Shown one piece after another: positions 9,564-17,484 of a DNA stretch of 64,000 nt. The position numbers and the translations under genes were made by a program. How positions within the stretch are numbered: the stretch's first letter is position 1; every line of letters starts with the position of its first letter. Below the pieces are notes generated by a model that was not told where the DNA came from, made no database searches, and saw only the letters and a list, made by a program, of their open reading frames with translations. Source of the stretch: Mucilaginibacter flavidus (GTDB taxonomy: Bacteria > Bacteroidota > Bacteroidia > Sphingobacteriales > Sphingobacteriaceae); contig NZ_JAMXOE010000020.1 in the NCBI RefSeq assembly GCF_024055575.1, positions 60,685-124,684 of the forward strand, given 5' to 3'.

Positions 9564-9851
9564 ATTTTAAATTAGTTAGGGAGGGTTACGTGTAATAATA
9601 ACACGAAAGAAAGTTATTAATATTTTTTAATAAGTAACAACATTAGTGCATGAATTAATTAAAAAGATACACTGGCACTGTTTAGATTAAATTTCTATTG
9701 CGTACGACTTAAATTGCAGCCTGAACCGTGGCGAACGGGTAATAAAAGTATGATATTTTTAATATCTGCGTAATTGTTCGCGTATCGCAAAAACTTCGAA
9801 CACCGGCAATATTATTTGTAGCATTTTCCCGGCATCTCAGGTTATTCCCCT

Positions 9852-10787
9852 TCAAATAGACGTAAAAACCGCGGGCTTATAAATATTATCATTGTTGCTC
9901 ACAGTAATATCCAGCCAACCCTCCGATGCCACCTGGGCCGTGCAGGGCCCATAAGTGATGATTTTAATTTTCCTTGTCAGCGATTCCTTTCTCAGCACCG
10001 CTAAAACATCCTGCAAAATTTCGCCATTAAAGGGGGTGTACATTAAAAACACGGTGCCGTCGCTGTAGTCTGCTTGCCGGGCGTCTGCATTTATGAAGGA
10101 TACGTTTGGTAAGTTTAATTGCACCGCGCACCCGCCTGCATAACTGCAAAAAGCAGGCTCAAATTCCACACCTACCGCTTTTGCTCCCGCCAGCAGGTTA
10201 ACCAATATGGATGCCTGGCCCAGGCCGGAACCCAAATCAAAAAAAACGTCATCCTTTGTTATAAAAGCCATTTCTACGAGTTCGAAAATTATCCTCGCCG
10301 GTGTTTTTTGGTAAAAAACCATTTCCGGTTCTAAGGCCGTGGTTTGCTCCGGGATAGTCAGGGGAGACAGCAATCCGTTTATAAAAATATCGAGGTTGTC
10401 ATAACCAGCTTCTTCATGGTCACTTCCATGGGCGTTAAAATCAATGTATTTGCCCAGCAGCTTTTTGAACTGTTCCCCGGTACATCCGTTGGACCGGATA
10501 TGTGCCCGGAGCTTTTTGAACATGTTATTGTCTATTGCTTCTAATGCTAACTTTATATTTTCGGCCCGTTGCATCAGTAATATCAATTGATCTGGCTGGG
10601 CTGCTTTTTTAATTAGGCTTTCAATATGGTCAATAATATGAAACTCCAGGAAATCGATGGCATCTAAACGATTATCGAAGTTCTGCTCTTCGTAAAGTGC
10701 GGCATCCTTCTCAAACGCTTCGATATCCGCCTGGATTTTAAAGAACGATTCCTCGTTATCGTTAATACCCGGTTCGTTTTTAGTCAA
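9852..10787 (-). CDS. DOT1-like class I SAM-dependent methyltransferase
   Basis: The C-terminal half is a Rossmann-type methyltransferase: motif I is DVFFDLGSGLGQAS, with an acidic second strand (GVEFEP) and NADAR further on. The DLGSGxGQ form of motif I and the preceding helical segment resemble DOT1-type enzymes, but the target is unknown. The N-terminal 150 residues are helical. I propose the TTG at 10787 as start (product MTKNEPG...). The longer reading from ATG 10877 would begin inside the terminator hairpin of the phzF-like gene and adds an uncharacteristic leader. The start is therefore uncertain. Confidence 0.72.
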   Translation of the reverse strand: MTKNEPGINDNEESFFKIQADIEAFEKDAALYEEQNFDNRLDAIDFLEFHIIDHIESLIKKAAQPDQLILLMQRAENIKLALEAIDNNMFKKLRAHIRSNGCTGEQFKKLLGKYIDFNAHGSDHEEAGYDNLDIFINGLLSPLTIPEQTTALEPEMVFYQKTPARIIFELVEMAFITKDDVFFDLGSGLGQASILVNLLAGAKAVGVEFEPAFCSYAGGCAVQLNLPNVSFINADARQADYSDGTVFLMYTPFNGEILQDVLAVLRKESLTRKIKIITYGPCTAQVASEGWLDITVSNNDNIYKPAVFTSI

Positions 10788-10860
10788 TTTTCGCTTTTTG
10801 TTAGATAGGATTTTTGAACATGTACATTGATTCGGCAATAATGCTAAAAAAGAATTAGTG

Positions 10861-10905
10861 ATAAACAAAAAAGGCAATCAATATTCAAATGAACTGCCTT
10901 TCGTA
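10861..10905 (-). terminator. Terminator of the ArsR-SDR-PhzF operon
   Basis: AAAGGCA (10870-10876) pairs with TGCCTTT (10895-10901) over an 18-base loop. On the minus strand a T-rich tail follows. It lies between the phzF-like stop codon and the methyltransferase gene. Confidence 0.65.
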
Positions 10906-10924
10906 TTATTTTGTGGAAGCACCT

Positions 10925-11707
10925 TTAAACCTCAATAAACCCACTCAGATAAGGCACGGCGAAACCCGTCATAAATACCCGCTCACCCTCCAGTCGGCAG
11001 GCAATCTCGCCCCCTCTCTTTGACAGCTGCAGAGCCCGCAGTTCCGTTTTACCCAAAACATCCGCCCAATAAGGCACCAGGGTAGCATGGGTAGAGCCGG
11101 TAACCGGGTCTTCGGGCATATCTGCTTCGGCGTCAAAAATGCGGGAAACAAAATCGGCTATAGTTCCTTTCGCCGTTATAGCCAGGCAAACATAGCCCAG
11201 GCCTTTCAGCAAATTTATATCGGGGTCTGCATTTAAAGCCTCTTCTTCTGATTCCATAACCACAATGAGGTCTCTTGCGGCAAACGCCGCCAGCGGTTTC
11301 GCCTTGAAGGCGTCAATAACCTGTTGGGGTATTGGCACCTGCTTTGGCGGCCACGATGGGAAATCTAACGTGATGGCGCCGCTATCTTCCTTTGTTGCCG
11401 AAAGGATACCGCTAAGCGACGAAAACGATACTTTCGTTAATTTTGTATCCAAATAATTAAAAATCACATAAGCAGCGGCCAGTGTTGCGTGCCCGCACAA
11501 GTCGATCTCGGCATGTGGCATAAACCACCTGATCTCGTACTTACCATCTTTTTCTACAAAAAAACCCGTTTCGGCCAGATTATTTTCAATGGCAATGTTC
11601 TGCAGGGTTTGGTCGCTCAACCAATAAGGTAAATGGCATATGGCTGCCGGGTTACCACCAAAAAGCGTCTTAGTAAACGAGTCGATTTGATAAATTGGGA
11701 TTTTCAT
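10925..11707 (-). CDS. PhzF family isomerase/epimerase-like protein
   Basis: A 260-residue protein of the PhzF/diaminopimelate-epimerase-like fold. Conserved landmarks are the N-terminal IDSFTKTLFGGNPAA, the catalytic Glu46 in NLAETGFF, HAEIDLCGHATLAAAYV, and the second glycine-rich site DPVTGSTHA. Family members isomerise small carboxylates, but this one does not sit in a phenazine cluster. It starts one base after the stop of the SDR gene and is the last gene of an ArsR-led operon, so both enzymes may respond to the same signal. Confidence 0.9.
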   Translation of the reverse strand: MKIPIYQIDSFTKTLFGGNPAAICHLPYWLSDQTLQNIAIENNLAETGFFVEKDGKYEIRWFMPHAEIDLCGHATLAAAYVIFNYLDTKLTKVSFSSLSGILSATKEDSGAITLDFPSWPPKQVPIPQQVIDAFKAKPLAAFAARDLIVVMESEEEALNADPDINLLKGLGYVCLAITAKGTIADFVSRIFDAEADMPEDPVTGSTHATLVPYWADVLGKTELRALQLSKRGGEIACRLEGERVFMTGFAVPYLSGFIEV

Positions 11708-11708
11708 G

Positions 11709-12305
11709 TTAATAAATTTTTAATACGTGGCCTGTTCTTGAGCCCAATAATGCTTCTTTGTATACATCAATTACAGCTTCAATGGTTACCGGCGCATGCC
11801 CGGCGAAAAGTTCCTCGCCCTCAATGGAGCCTTTAATTGCCCCGGGAGCGACAACATTGAGCCTGATGTTATTTTTTAACTGAGGAGCGGCGGCCATAAC
11901 AAAGCTATGCAAGGCCCCGTTTACCAATGCCAAACCCGCTGAACTGGGCTCTGGAAAATCAGCAAGGATACCTGTTGTAAGCGTTATCGAACCATTTGGG
12001 TTCAAAAATTCTTTAGCGGTATGGACAAGATTAACCTGCCCCATCAGTTTGTCTTTGATCCCCACGTAATAGTCGGCTTCTGTCAACAAATCAAACTCTT
12101 CCCAAACGGCCGAGCCCGCAGCATTAATTATGGCGTCCAGTTTGGGCAGTGTTTCCAGTAACAACCGCACCGACGCAGTATCCCTGGTATCTACCGGGTA
12201 CTCCGTGCTGCTCCGGTATGCGCCAAATACCTCATGCTCCTTTTTTAACGATTCAAATAATGGCTTCCCTATAATTCCCGAGGCGCCGATAATCAGAATT
12301 TTCAT
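11709..12305 (-). CDS. Short-chain dehydrogenase-like NAD(P)-binding protein, atypical active site
   Basis: A 198-residue Rossmann protein starting with ILIIGASGIIGKPL, a dinucleotide-binding motif. It has a NAAG motif and the C-terminal RLNVVAPG typical of short-chain dehydrogenases. The usual Tyr-x-x-x-Lys pair is not visible: the segment that should hold it reads SSAGLALVNGALHSF. The same feature is known in a short SDR subgroup of this length, so it is probably genuine. It may bind cofactor without classical reductase chemistry. It is the second gene of the ArsR-SDR-PhzF operon. Confidence 0.85.
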   Translation of the reverse strand: MKILIIGASGIIGKPLFESLKKEHEVFGAYRSSTEYPVDTRDTASVRLLLETLPKLDAIINAAGSAVWEEFDLLTEADYYVGIKDKLMGQVNLVHTAKEFLNPNGSITLTTGILADFPEPSSAGLALVNGALHSFVMAAAPQLKNNIRLNVVAPGAIKGSIEGEELFAGHAPVTIEAVIDVYKEALLGSRTGHVLKIY

Positions 12306-12347
12306 ATCTATATATTTAACTTTATCGATTTATACGTCTAAATTTTT

Positions 12348-12650
12348 TTATATCTCTTCCTGTAAGGCTTTAAAATATGCGGCCAGCGTTGCCTCGTTCC
12401 TTTTATAATAGGTCCATTTTCCTATACGGGTAGCGATAACCAACTGTGCATTTTCCATCATATTCAAATAATGCGAAATGGTGGACTGCGACAAACCCGA
12501 TTTATCTTTTATGAACGAAACACATACCCCATCCCCAAAACCGCTGACTTCCTTATGTGGCGGGAAGTTGTTTTCAGGGTCTTTAAGCCATCTCAAAATA
12601 TCATAACGGGCGGCGTTGGCAAGCGAGGCGTTTATTTTTATGATGTCCAT
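12348..12650 (-). CDS. ArsR family winged-helix repressor
   Basis: A 100-residue DNA-binding protein with the ArsR/SmtB layout: ANAARYDILRWLKDP at the start, the recognition helix in SGLSQSTISHYLNMM, and the wing ATRIGKWTYYKRN. No obvious metal-binding Cys pair is present, so the inducer may be organic. It is first in an operon with an SDR and a PhzF-like enzyme. A TATCGAT-ATA pattern occurs upstream of both this gene (palindrome ATATCGATAT at 12670-12679) and the SDR gene (about 12320-12330); these are candidate operators. Confidence 0.88.
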   Translation of the reverse strand: MDIIKINASLANAARYDILRWLKDPENNFPPHKEVSGFGDGVCVSFIKDKSGLSQSTISHYLNMMENAQLVIATRIGKWTYYKRNEATLAAYFKALQEEI

Positions 12651-12792
12651 GCCACAAAGATATAATTACATATCGATATTTATAGATTTGATAAAAATCT
12701 TTCATTGGGATGATAATTGGCGCCAGGCTTAATACATTCTATTAAAAGAATGTAAGGCTTTGTTTTTCAAATACATCTGCTAAAACATTATG

Positions 12793-12822
12793 AAAAAAAG
12801 CCCCCAAACGCTACAGGGGGCG
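12793..12822 (-). terminator. Rho-independent terminator, leftward
   Basis: GCCCCC (12800-12805) pairs with GGGGGC (12816-12821), followed on the minus strand by seven T. It lies about 170 bases past the M28 peptidase stop codon in a 343-bp stretch (12651-12993) with no other gene visible. It should isolate the peptidase transcript from the ArsR operon. Confidence 0.8.
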
Positions 12823-12993
12823 CAAATCAAATTATCGCTCGTACATTTTGGCTAAAGCCGGCTAACGTGTTTTATTATATATTAAAGTTACAAAACCATA
12901 AAAGCCCAAACCAACCAGGGACACCTTTATTTTCGAATCGGCAACTAAAAGGGCACGGGCCGTCTTACCAATCAAAAATTAATTAAATCAAGT

Positions 12994-14715
12994 TTACTTA
13001 AGCCCTTCATCAAATTTCGCATTCAATCCATTTATATTTTGCTGTGCCGCAGCTATCCTGCTGTTTATTGCCCCGGTAACACCCTCCACATTAATATCGG
13101 TCATCTTTCCGATGGCATCGGTATACCATTTTGCCCATACGTCAATTTTATGTTTTTCGGCAGCGGCAGGTGAGCCTGCCTTTATGGCCTGCAAACCCAG
13201 CTCATATTCGGCTTGCAAGCGGTCGGTCGCATTTTTTTCCAGTTCGGCAATTAGCGCCAGGGTTGTGGCCTGGTTGGCGGCGGTTAAGGTATAGGCTGTG
13301 GCCAATGCACTTACACCCGAGTTCTTCATTTCCTGCGGCGAAACCATGTCCAGCCGGTCCGCATCCGTGTGGTAAAACACATCGGTGAAATGCCACATCA
13401 GCAGGCCAGGTATTTTGGCTTCCAAAAATGGGGTGTGGTCGCTGCCGCCTTCAAAGGGGTTGCTTTTTACTACCCATCCGTTGTCTTTTCCCTGTTGCTT
13501 GCAGCGGTTTAGCACCAGGTCGTTAAAATAATGGGGGAACATATCTTTTTCTGTTAATACGCTGCCGCCCCATTCGGTGTGTTTATCGGCACCGCGTGTC
13601 CATATGGCCGACGGGTCGGGCATTTTTTCTATCAGGAAAGTGCCGCCCGTTTTGGTTACATCCTCGCCCACCATATCAAGGCTCATGCCCCATTTTATGC
13701 CTTTGGCACGTTCCGCATTTTCTTTAATATACCTTGCGGTCGAACTGATCTCTACGCCCCATAAAAAAGTAATGGTGCGCGCCGGCTCAAATTTTTTCTG
13801 TTTGATAAGCTCCGCAGTAACCCGGGCCATTTCGCCCAAGGTGCCAACACCTGTAGCGTTATCATTAGCGCCGGGTTCCTGCACATGGGCGCTGAATACA
13901 AAGCGCTCATCGGGCTTTACACTACCGCGTGCATTGGCGACCAGCGTCAATTCTTTAGAGGTGTACATTTTCGATTCGGTTTCAACATGTACTTTAACCG
14001 GGCCTTTTTGCAGGGCAGCTTTCAAGCGTTCTTTTGCCTGGTATGAAAGCAATATCCCGAAGTTATGGCTCAAGGTATCCTGGTTTCCCACGCCAGTAAA
14101 CTGGATGGAATTAACATTTTTTTCGGGCTGGGTATAGGCCGGCATGCTGTAGGCCATAGCACCTAATGCGCCATTTTTTACGGCAACCTGGTATGCCTGG
14201 CCTATCGATCCTTCAGTAAAAATGATCTTACCTTTTACCGTTTCCGGGTCGGCGGTTTTAAGGGAGGCCCTGTCTAAATAAATAATTTCGGCGGTAACAC
14301 CACCCGCAGGCGTGCTGCCCGAGTACATGGCCAGCATATTGCGGTTGGTGGCGAACTTTAATAATGGCTGCTGCTCGCCCTCAATGGTCACTGTGGCATT
14401 TACCGGCTCCCAGGTGGGCTGGCGCAGCTCGCGGGTTTCCAGGCGATAGGTTAACGGACCATCCGCTTCGCCTTTAACTTCCTTTTTATACCCGGCAGCC
14501 TGCAGTATTTTCTCCACCTCGTAAATGCTCTCGTTAAAACCCGAATTGCCCGGCACCCGCCAGCGTTTTTCAACAAAGGCTACGGTTTTAAAGGCGTTGG
14601 CTTCTACAAAGGTTTTTCTTAGCAGCGGGTAATAGTTATCAATGGTATTTGCCTTTTGGGCATAGGCGAGGCTGGCGGAAAGGGCAAGCACAGCGCATAG
14701 TATGTTTTTTATCAT
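12994..14715 (-). CDS. M28 family zinc peptidase with PA domain, secreted
   Basis: A protein of about 573 residues with a Sec signal peptide when started at ATG 14715 (MIKNILCAVLAL...AYAQ); the longer reading from 14772 has an unrelated leader. Residues of about 110-240 resemble a protease-associated (PA) insert. The M28 aminopeptidase core follows: first zinc ligands in SAHVQEPGANDNATG (His about 278, bridging Asp about 285), the general base region WGVEISS, and the late GGSDHTPF containing the final His. It likely releases N-terminal amino acids or dipeptides outside the inner membrane. It is monocistronic. Confidence 0.9.
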   Translation of the reverse strand: MIKNILCAVLALSASLAYAQKANTIDNYYPLLRKTFVEANAFKTVAFVEKRWRVPGNSGFNESIYEVEKILQAAGYKKEVKGEADGPLTYRLETRELRQPTWEPVNATVTIEGEQQPLLKFATNRNMLAMYSGSTPAGGVTAEIIYLDRASLKTADPETVKGKIIFTEGSIGQAYQVAVKNGALGAMAYSMPAYTQPEKNVNSIQFTGVGNQDTLSHNFGILLSYQAKERLKAALQKGPVKVHVETESKMYTSKELTLVANARGSVKPDERFVFSAHVQEPGANDNATGVGTLGEMARVTAELIKQKKFEPARTITFLWGVEISSTARYIKENAERAKGIKWGMSLDMVGEDVTKTGGTFLIEKMPDPSAIWTRGADKHTEWGGSVLTEKDMFPHYFNDLVLNRCKQQGKDNGWVVKSNPFEGGSDHTPFLEAKIPGLLMWHFTDVFYHTDADRLDMVSPQEMKNSGVSALATAYTLTAANQATTLALIAELEKNATDRLQAEYELGLQAIKAGSPAAAEKHKIDVWAKWYTDAIGKMTDINVEGVTGAINSRIAAAQQNINGLNAKFDEGLK

Positions 14716-14974
14716 GGAGGTGTTATGTTGAGACAAATTAAGGATTATTTGTTGGCAATTGGAAGAAAACAACTTTGGGCGATGCGCAACATTTGATTTC
14801 AGCCAGGCTCACAGTGTAAACGAGTGTCAGTATTTTAGTATAGTTTTGTGTTCCTGTGCACACTGAAACACAAGGAACAGGGTGGAACAGCAAAAAGCCC
14901 GGCCCAATGTGCAAAAAGCCTGTTTCTGTCTCAAAAATGCACTTTTTACCTCGTTTGCTACCCTAAAAAATGCG

Positions 14975-15006
14975 AAAAGTACTGACAAATTAGTGTCAGC
15001 ACTTTT
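14975..15006. terminator. Symmetrical hairpin between the beta-galactosidase and M28 genes
   Basis: AAAAGT-A-CTGACA pairs with TGTCAG-C-ACTTTT around a 6-base loop, with a T-rich flank on both strands. It lies after the GH42 stop codon and is likely its terminator. The 260 bases between it and the M28 promoter region contain no convincing gene. Confidence 0.6.
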
Positions 15007-15041
15007 CATAAAAACCCGTGTTTGCCGGGCATTACAGGCTT

Positions 15042-17138
15042 TTAATTTTCCTCTATGATTTTTACGCCCCATGCAGGCAATTCAATGCTACGCTGCGAAA
15101 GTACAGGTACGTTTTTCAACAACTCGGTGCCATTTTTATGCGGATAAATAAAAGTTGCAGGGGTTGGCGCGTAGTTAAAATAATAGTGGATTACTTTTCC
15201 CTGCTGATTGATACCGGATTTAACCACCAGCGGAAATTTCAATTCCTGGTCGGCGCCCCACAACCCGGCCGACCTGGTGACATTTTCCATTATTTTTTCA
15301 TTTACAGCGTCCGAAGTCATGCAGCCTATGTACGTTGCCTGCCCTTTGCCATAGCTGTTTTGTGTTATAGCCGCATATTTTCCCCATACCGGGTGGTCGT
15401 AGTAGGCCAGTACTTTTGCTGTTGTAGGTGTTATTAACTCCATCCACCTGCTTACGGTATTTTTATCCTTGCCAACATGAAAAGGATCGTCTTTTAACGA
15501 CACATTTTCAGGCGCCGTAAACTGGCTGTATTCAATGCCGCATGCTTCATTGATTATTCCCGGTTGTATTGTGCTCCTCACTTTTACATTTTGGTCGGAG
15601 AAGCCGCTTTTGAACGTGTAAACTATATGGCCGCCGTTTTTTACAAACAGGTTTAGCCGTTTTAACAGGCTGTCGGGCGCGGCATACAGCACCGGCACAA
15701 TAATCAATTTATATTTTTCGAGGTTTACACTCGTTGGGTCGATAAAATCTACCCCCACATTAATATGGTACAAGGCATCATAAAGGGGCCTTAAAATATC
15801 GTTATAGCCTTCGCGGGGCCCCGGTCCGAATGAAAATGCATTAAAAGCGGTGAGCGCCTCGTTGCTGAACAACACGGCCACCTGGTTTTTTTTCTGAAGA
15901 TTGATCAAATGCGAACTTAACCTGTCGAAATCAGCACCGATGGTTTTGGCTTCCTCATAGGTAGGATTTGGCTGAAAATCGTGACTGAGCAGGCCTTTCC
16001 AGTAGGTTTCGGCAGAGTTATGGATGGAATGCCAATGCCAGTAAGAAACCATGTTTGCGCCCGACGCCAGGTGGCTGAACGCTTGCAGCCGCAACTGCCC
16101 CAGGTACGGCAGCCACTGCGGAAAACCCTGTGCCTCCGTTTCCATCACCAGGTAATTCTGCCCGTTTTTCATCGACCGGCCAACATCGCCCCCAAAGGAA
16201 ATTTCAAGGCCTGTCAAATGGTCCTGGCTTGGGTGATAGATGTCGACACCCGCAACGTCCAGGGCCTTAGCAGCCGCAAAATGGTCCACTTCCGTTTGTA
16301 TGCCGTAGGAATAGCCGTGCCAGTCGAAATCAAAATTATGGGTAATAAATTGGTTGGGATGTTTATACTCCCTCACAATGCTTGCCTGCCATGCCAGGTA
16401 ATCTGTAACCAGCTTGCGTTGAAATTTTGCAAACTCGGACGATAAACTCGCGTTGATACTGCCATTCACCGAAGGGAAATCGTCCCAGTTGTTGATGCGA
16501 TTGCTCCAGTAGTCGAGGCCAAATGCTTTATTGATGGTATCCAGCGACTTGAATTTATCCTTCATGTATTGCTGGAAAAGCAACTGAACATTCGGGCCGC
16601 TGGTGCCATATGGCTTTGTTTCATTGTCAACCTGGTAGCCTATTATTGCCGGGCTGTCCTTTACGTGTTCCATTATTTTCCGGATGATATTTTCGGCATA
16701 GGCCCTGAAATGCACATTGGTGATGTCCATATTCTGCCGCGCGCCGTACTGATTTTGCCCCCTTGAGGTAGTCGCTAAAATATCAGGGTATTTTTTTACC
16801 AGCCACGTTGGCACTGCATAGGTTGGCGTGCCCAGGATCACATGGATACCGGCTTTACCCATTGCATTTAAAACACTATCAATATGGCTGAAATCATAAA
16901 CGCCTTCCTGCGGTTCCTCTGTACTCCAGGTCGATTCGGCTATACGCACCACATTTATTCCCGCGGCTTTCATCATTTTAACATCCGTCTCCAGGCGGTG
17001 ATACGGCATGTATTCATCATAATAGGCCACGCCGTACAATAGTTTGTTACCGCTGATTTGAGCCATTAGCTGTGAACACGAAAAGAGCAAAATAATAAAG
17101 GAACTCAAAAGTTTTGCCTTAAGCTTTATGCTTCTCAT
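15042..17138 (-). CDS. GH42 beta-galactosidase, secreted
   Basis: A 698-residue glycosidase with an N-terminal signal peptide. The TIM barrel begins with GVAYYDEYMP. The acid/base Glu173 lies in YQVDNET and the nucleophile is probably Glu333 in VMETEAQGFPQW, both in family 42 positions. A beta-galactosidase trimerisation-like domain and a small C-terminal beta domain follow. It should hydrolyse terminal beta-galactosides or arabinosides from plant-type oligosaccharides in the periplasm or outside. No SusCD pair is next to it. Confidence 0.9.
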   Translation of the reverse strand: MRSIKLKAKLLSSFIILLFSCSQLMAQISGNKLLYGVAYYDEYMPYHRLETDVKMMKAAGINVVRIAESTWSTEEPQEGVYDFSHIDSVLNAMGKAGIHVILGTPTYAVPTWLVKKYPDILATTSRGQNQYGARQNMDITNVHFRAYAENIIRKIMEHVKDSPAIIGYQVDNETKPYGTSGPNVQLLFQQYMKDKFKSLDTINKAFGLDYWSNRINNWDDFPSVNGSINASLSSEFAKFQRKLVTDYLAWQASIVREYKHPNQFITHNFDFDWHGYSYGIQTEVDHFAAAKALDVAGVDIYHPSQDHLTGLEISFGGDVGRSMKNGQNYLVMETEAQGFPQWLPYLGQLRLQAFSHLASGANMVSYWHWHSIHNSAETYWKGLLSHDFQPNPTYEEAKTIGADFDRLSSHLINLQKKNQVAVLFSNEALTAFNAFSFGPGPREGYNDILRPLYDALYHINVGVDFIDPTSVNLEKYKLIIVPVLYAAPDSLLKRLNLFVKNGGHIVYTFKSGFSDQNVKVRSTIQPGIINEACGIEYSQFTAPENVSLKDDPFHVGKDKNTVSRWMELITPTTAKVLAYYDHPVWGKYAAITQNSYGKGQATYIGCMTSDAVNEKIMENVTRSAGLWGADQELKFPLVVKSGINQQGKVIHYYFNYAPTPATFIYPHKNGTELLKNVPVLSQRSIELPAWGVKIIEEN

Positions 17139-17387
17139 TTTATTAAGTTTTATTAGAATTGGTAAGTGGAATTATGAACAGGTTAAGGTAAGTTTTTTAA
17201 GTGTGAAAAATACAATAAAAAATTTAATTGGAGGGGAGGGGGATGATGCGGCTACTGCTCTTAACCGGGAATACTAGCGGTTAACTTTAAGCGGGGCGCA
17301 AGGCGTGAGTCTTGCAGCGGATGGCTTATCGGAAAGCTTTAGGCACCTAACCTTTAAAAAAACATTGTTGCTTTTGCTGGATTTTTA

Positions 17388-17417
17388 TTGATATTATTAA
17401 AGTAATTACTAATTTAC
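17388..17417 (+). promoter_or_regulatory. Candidate Bacteroidota promoter for the ATPase/HNH pair
   Basis: TTG (17388-17390), exactly 19 bases, then TAATTTAC (17410-17417), close to the TTG-N19-TAnnTTTG consensus of the phylum. It lies 68 bases before the ATPase start codon. The remaining part of the 346-bp gap 17139-17484 shows no ORF. I looked for signs of a retron RNA but cannot support one, as no reverse transcriptase is present. Confidence 0.45.
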
Positions 17418-17484
17418 CGCATCATCTTAAAAAAACAGACCAGTAGATAATAAAGAATCTACGCAAACCTTAACCAAAAACTTC

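Noticed and set aside
14827..15072. 81-codon leftward reading after the GH42 gene
   Set aside because: It overlaps the GH42 stop region and is built over hairpin sequence; no recognisable motif and unusual composition.
17139..17484. Retron-like RNA before the ATPase/HNH pair
   Set aside because: PtuAB-like pairs occur in retrons, but no reverse transcriptase is in the window and no clear msr/msd fold was seen.
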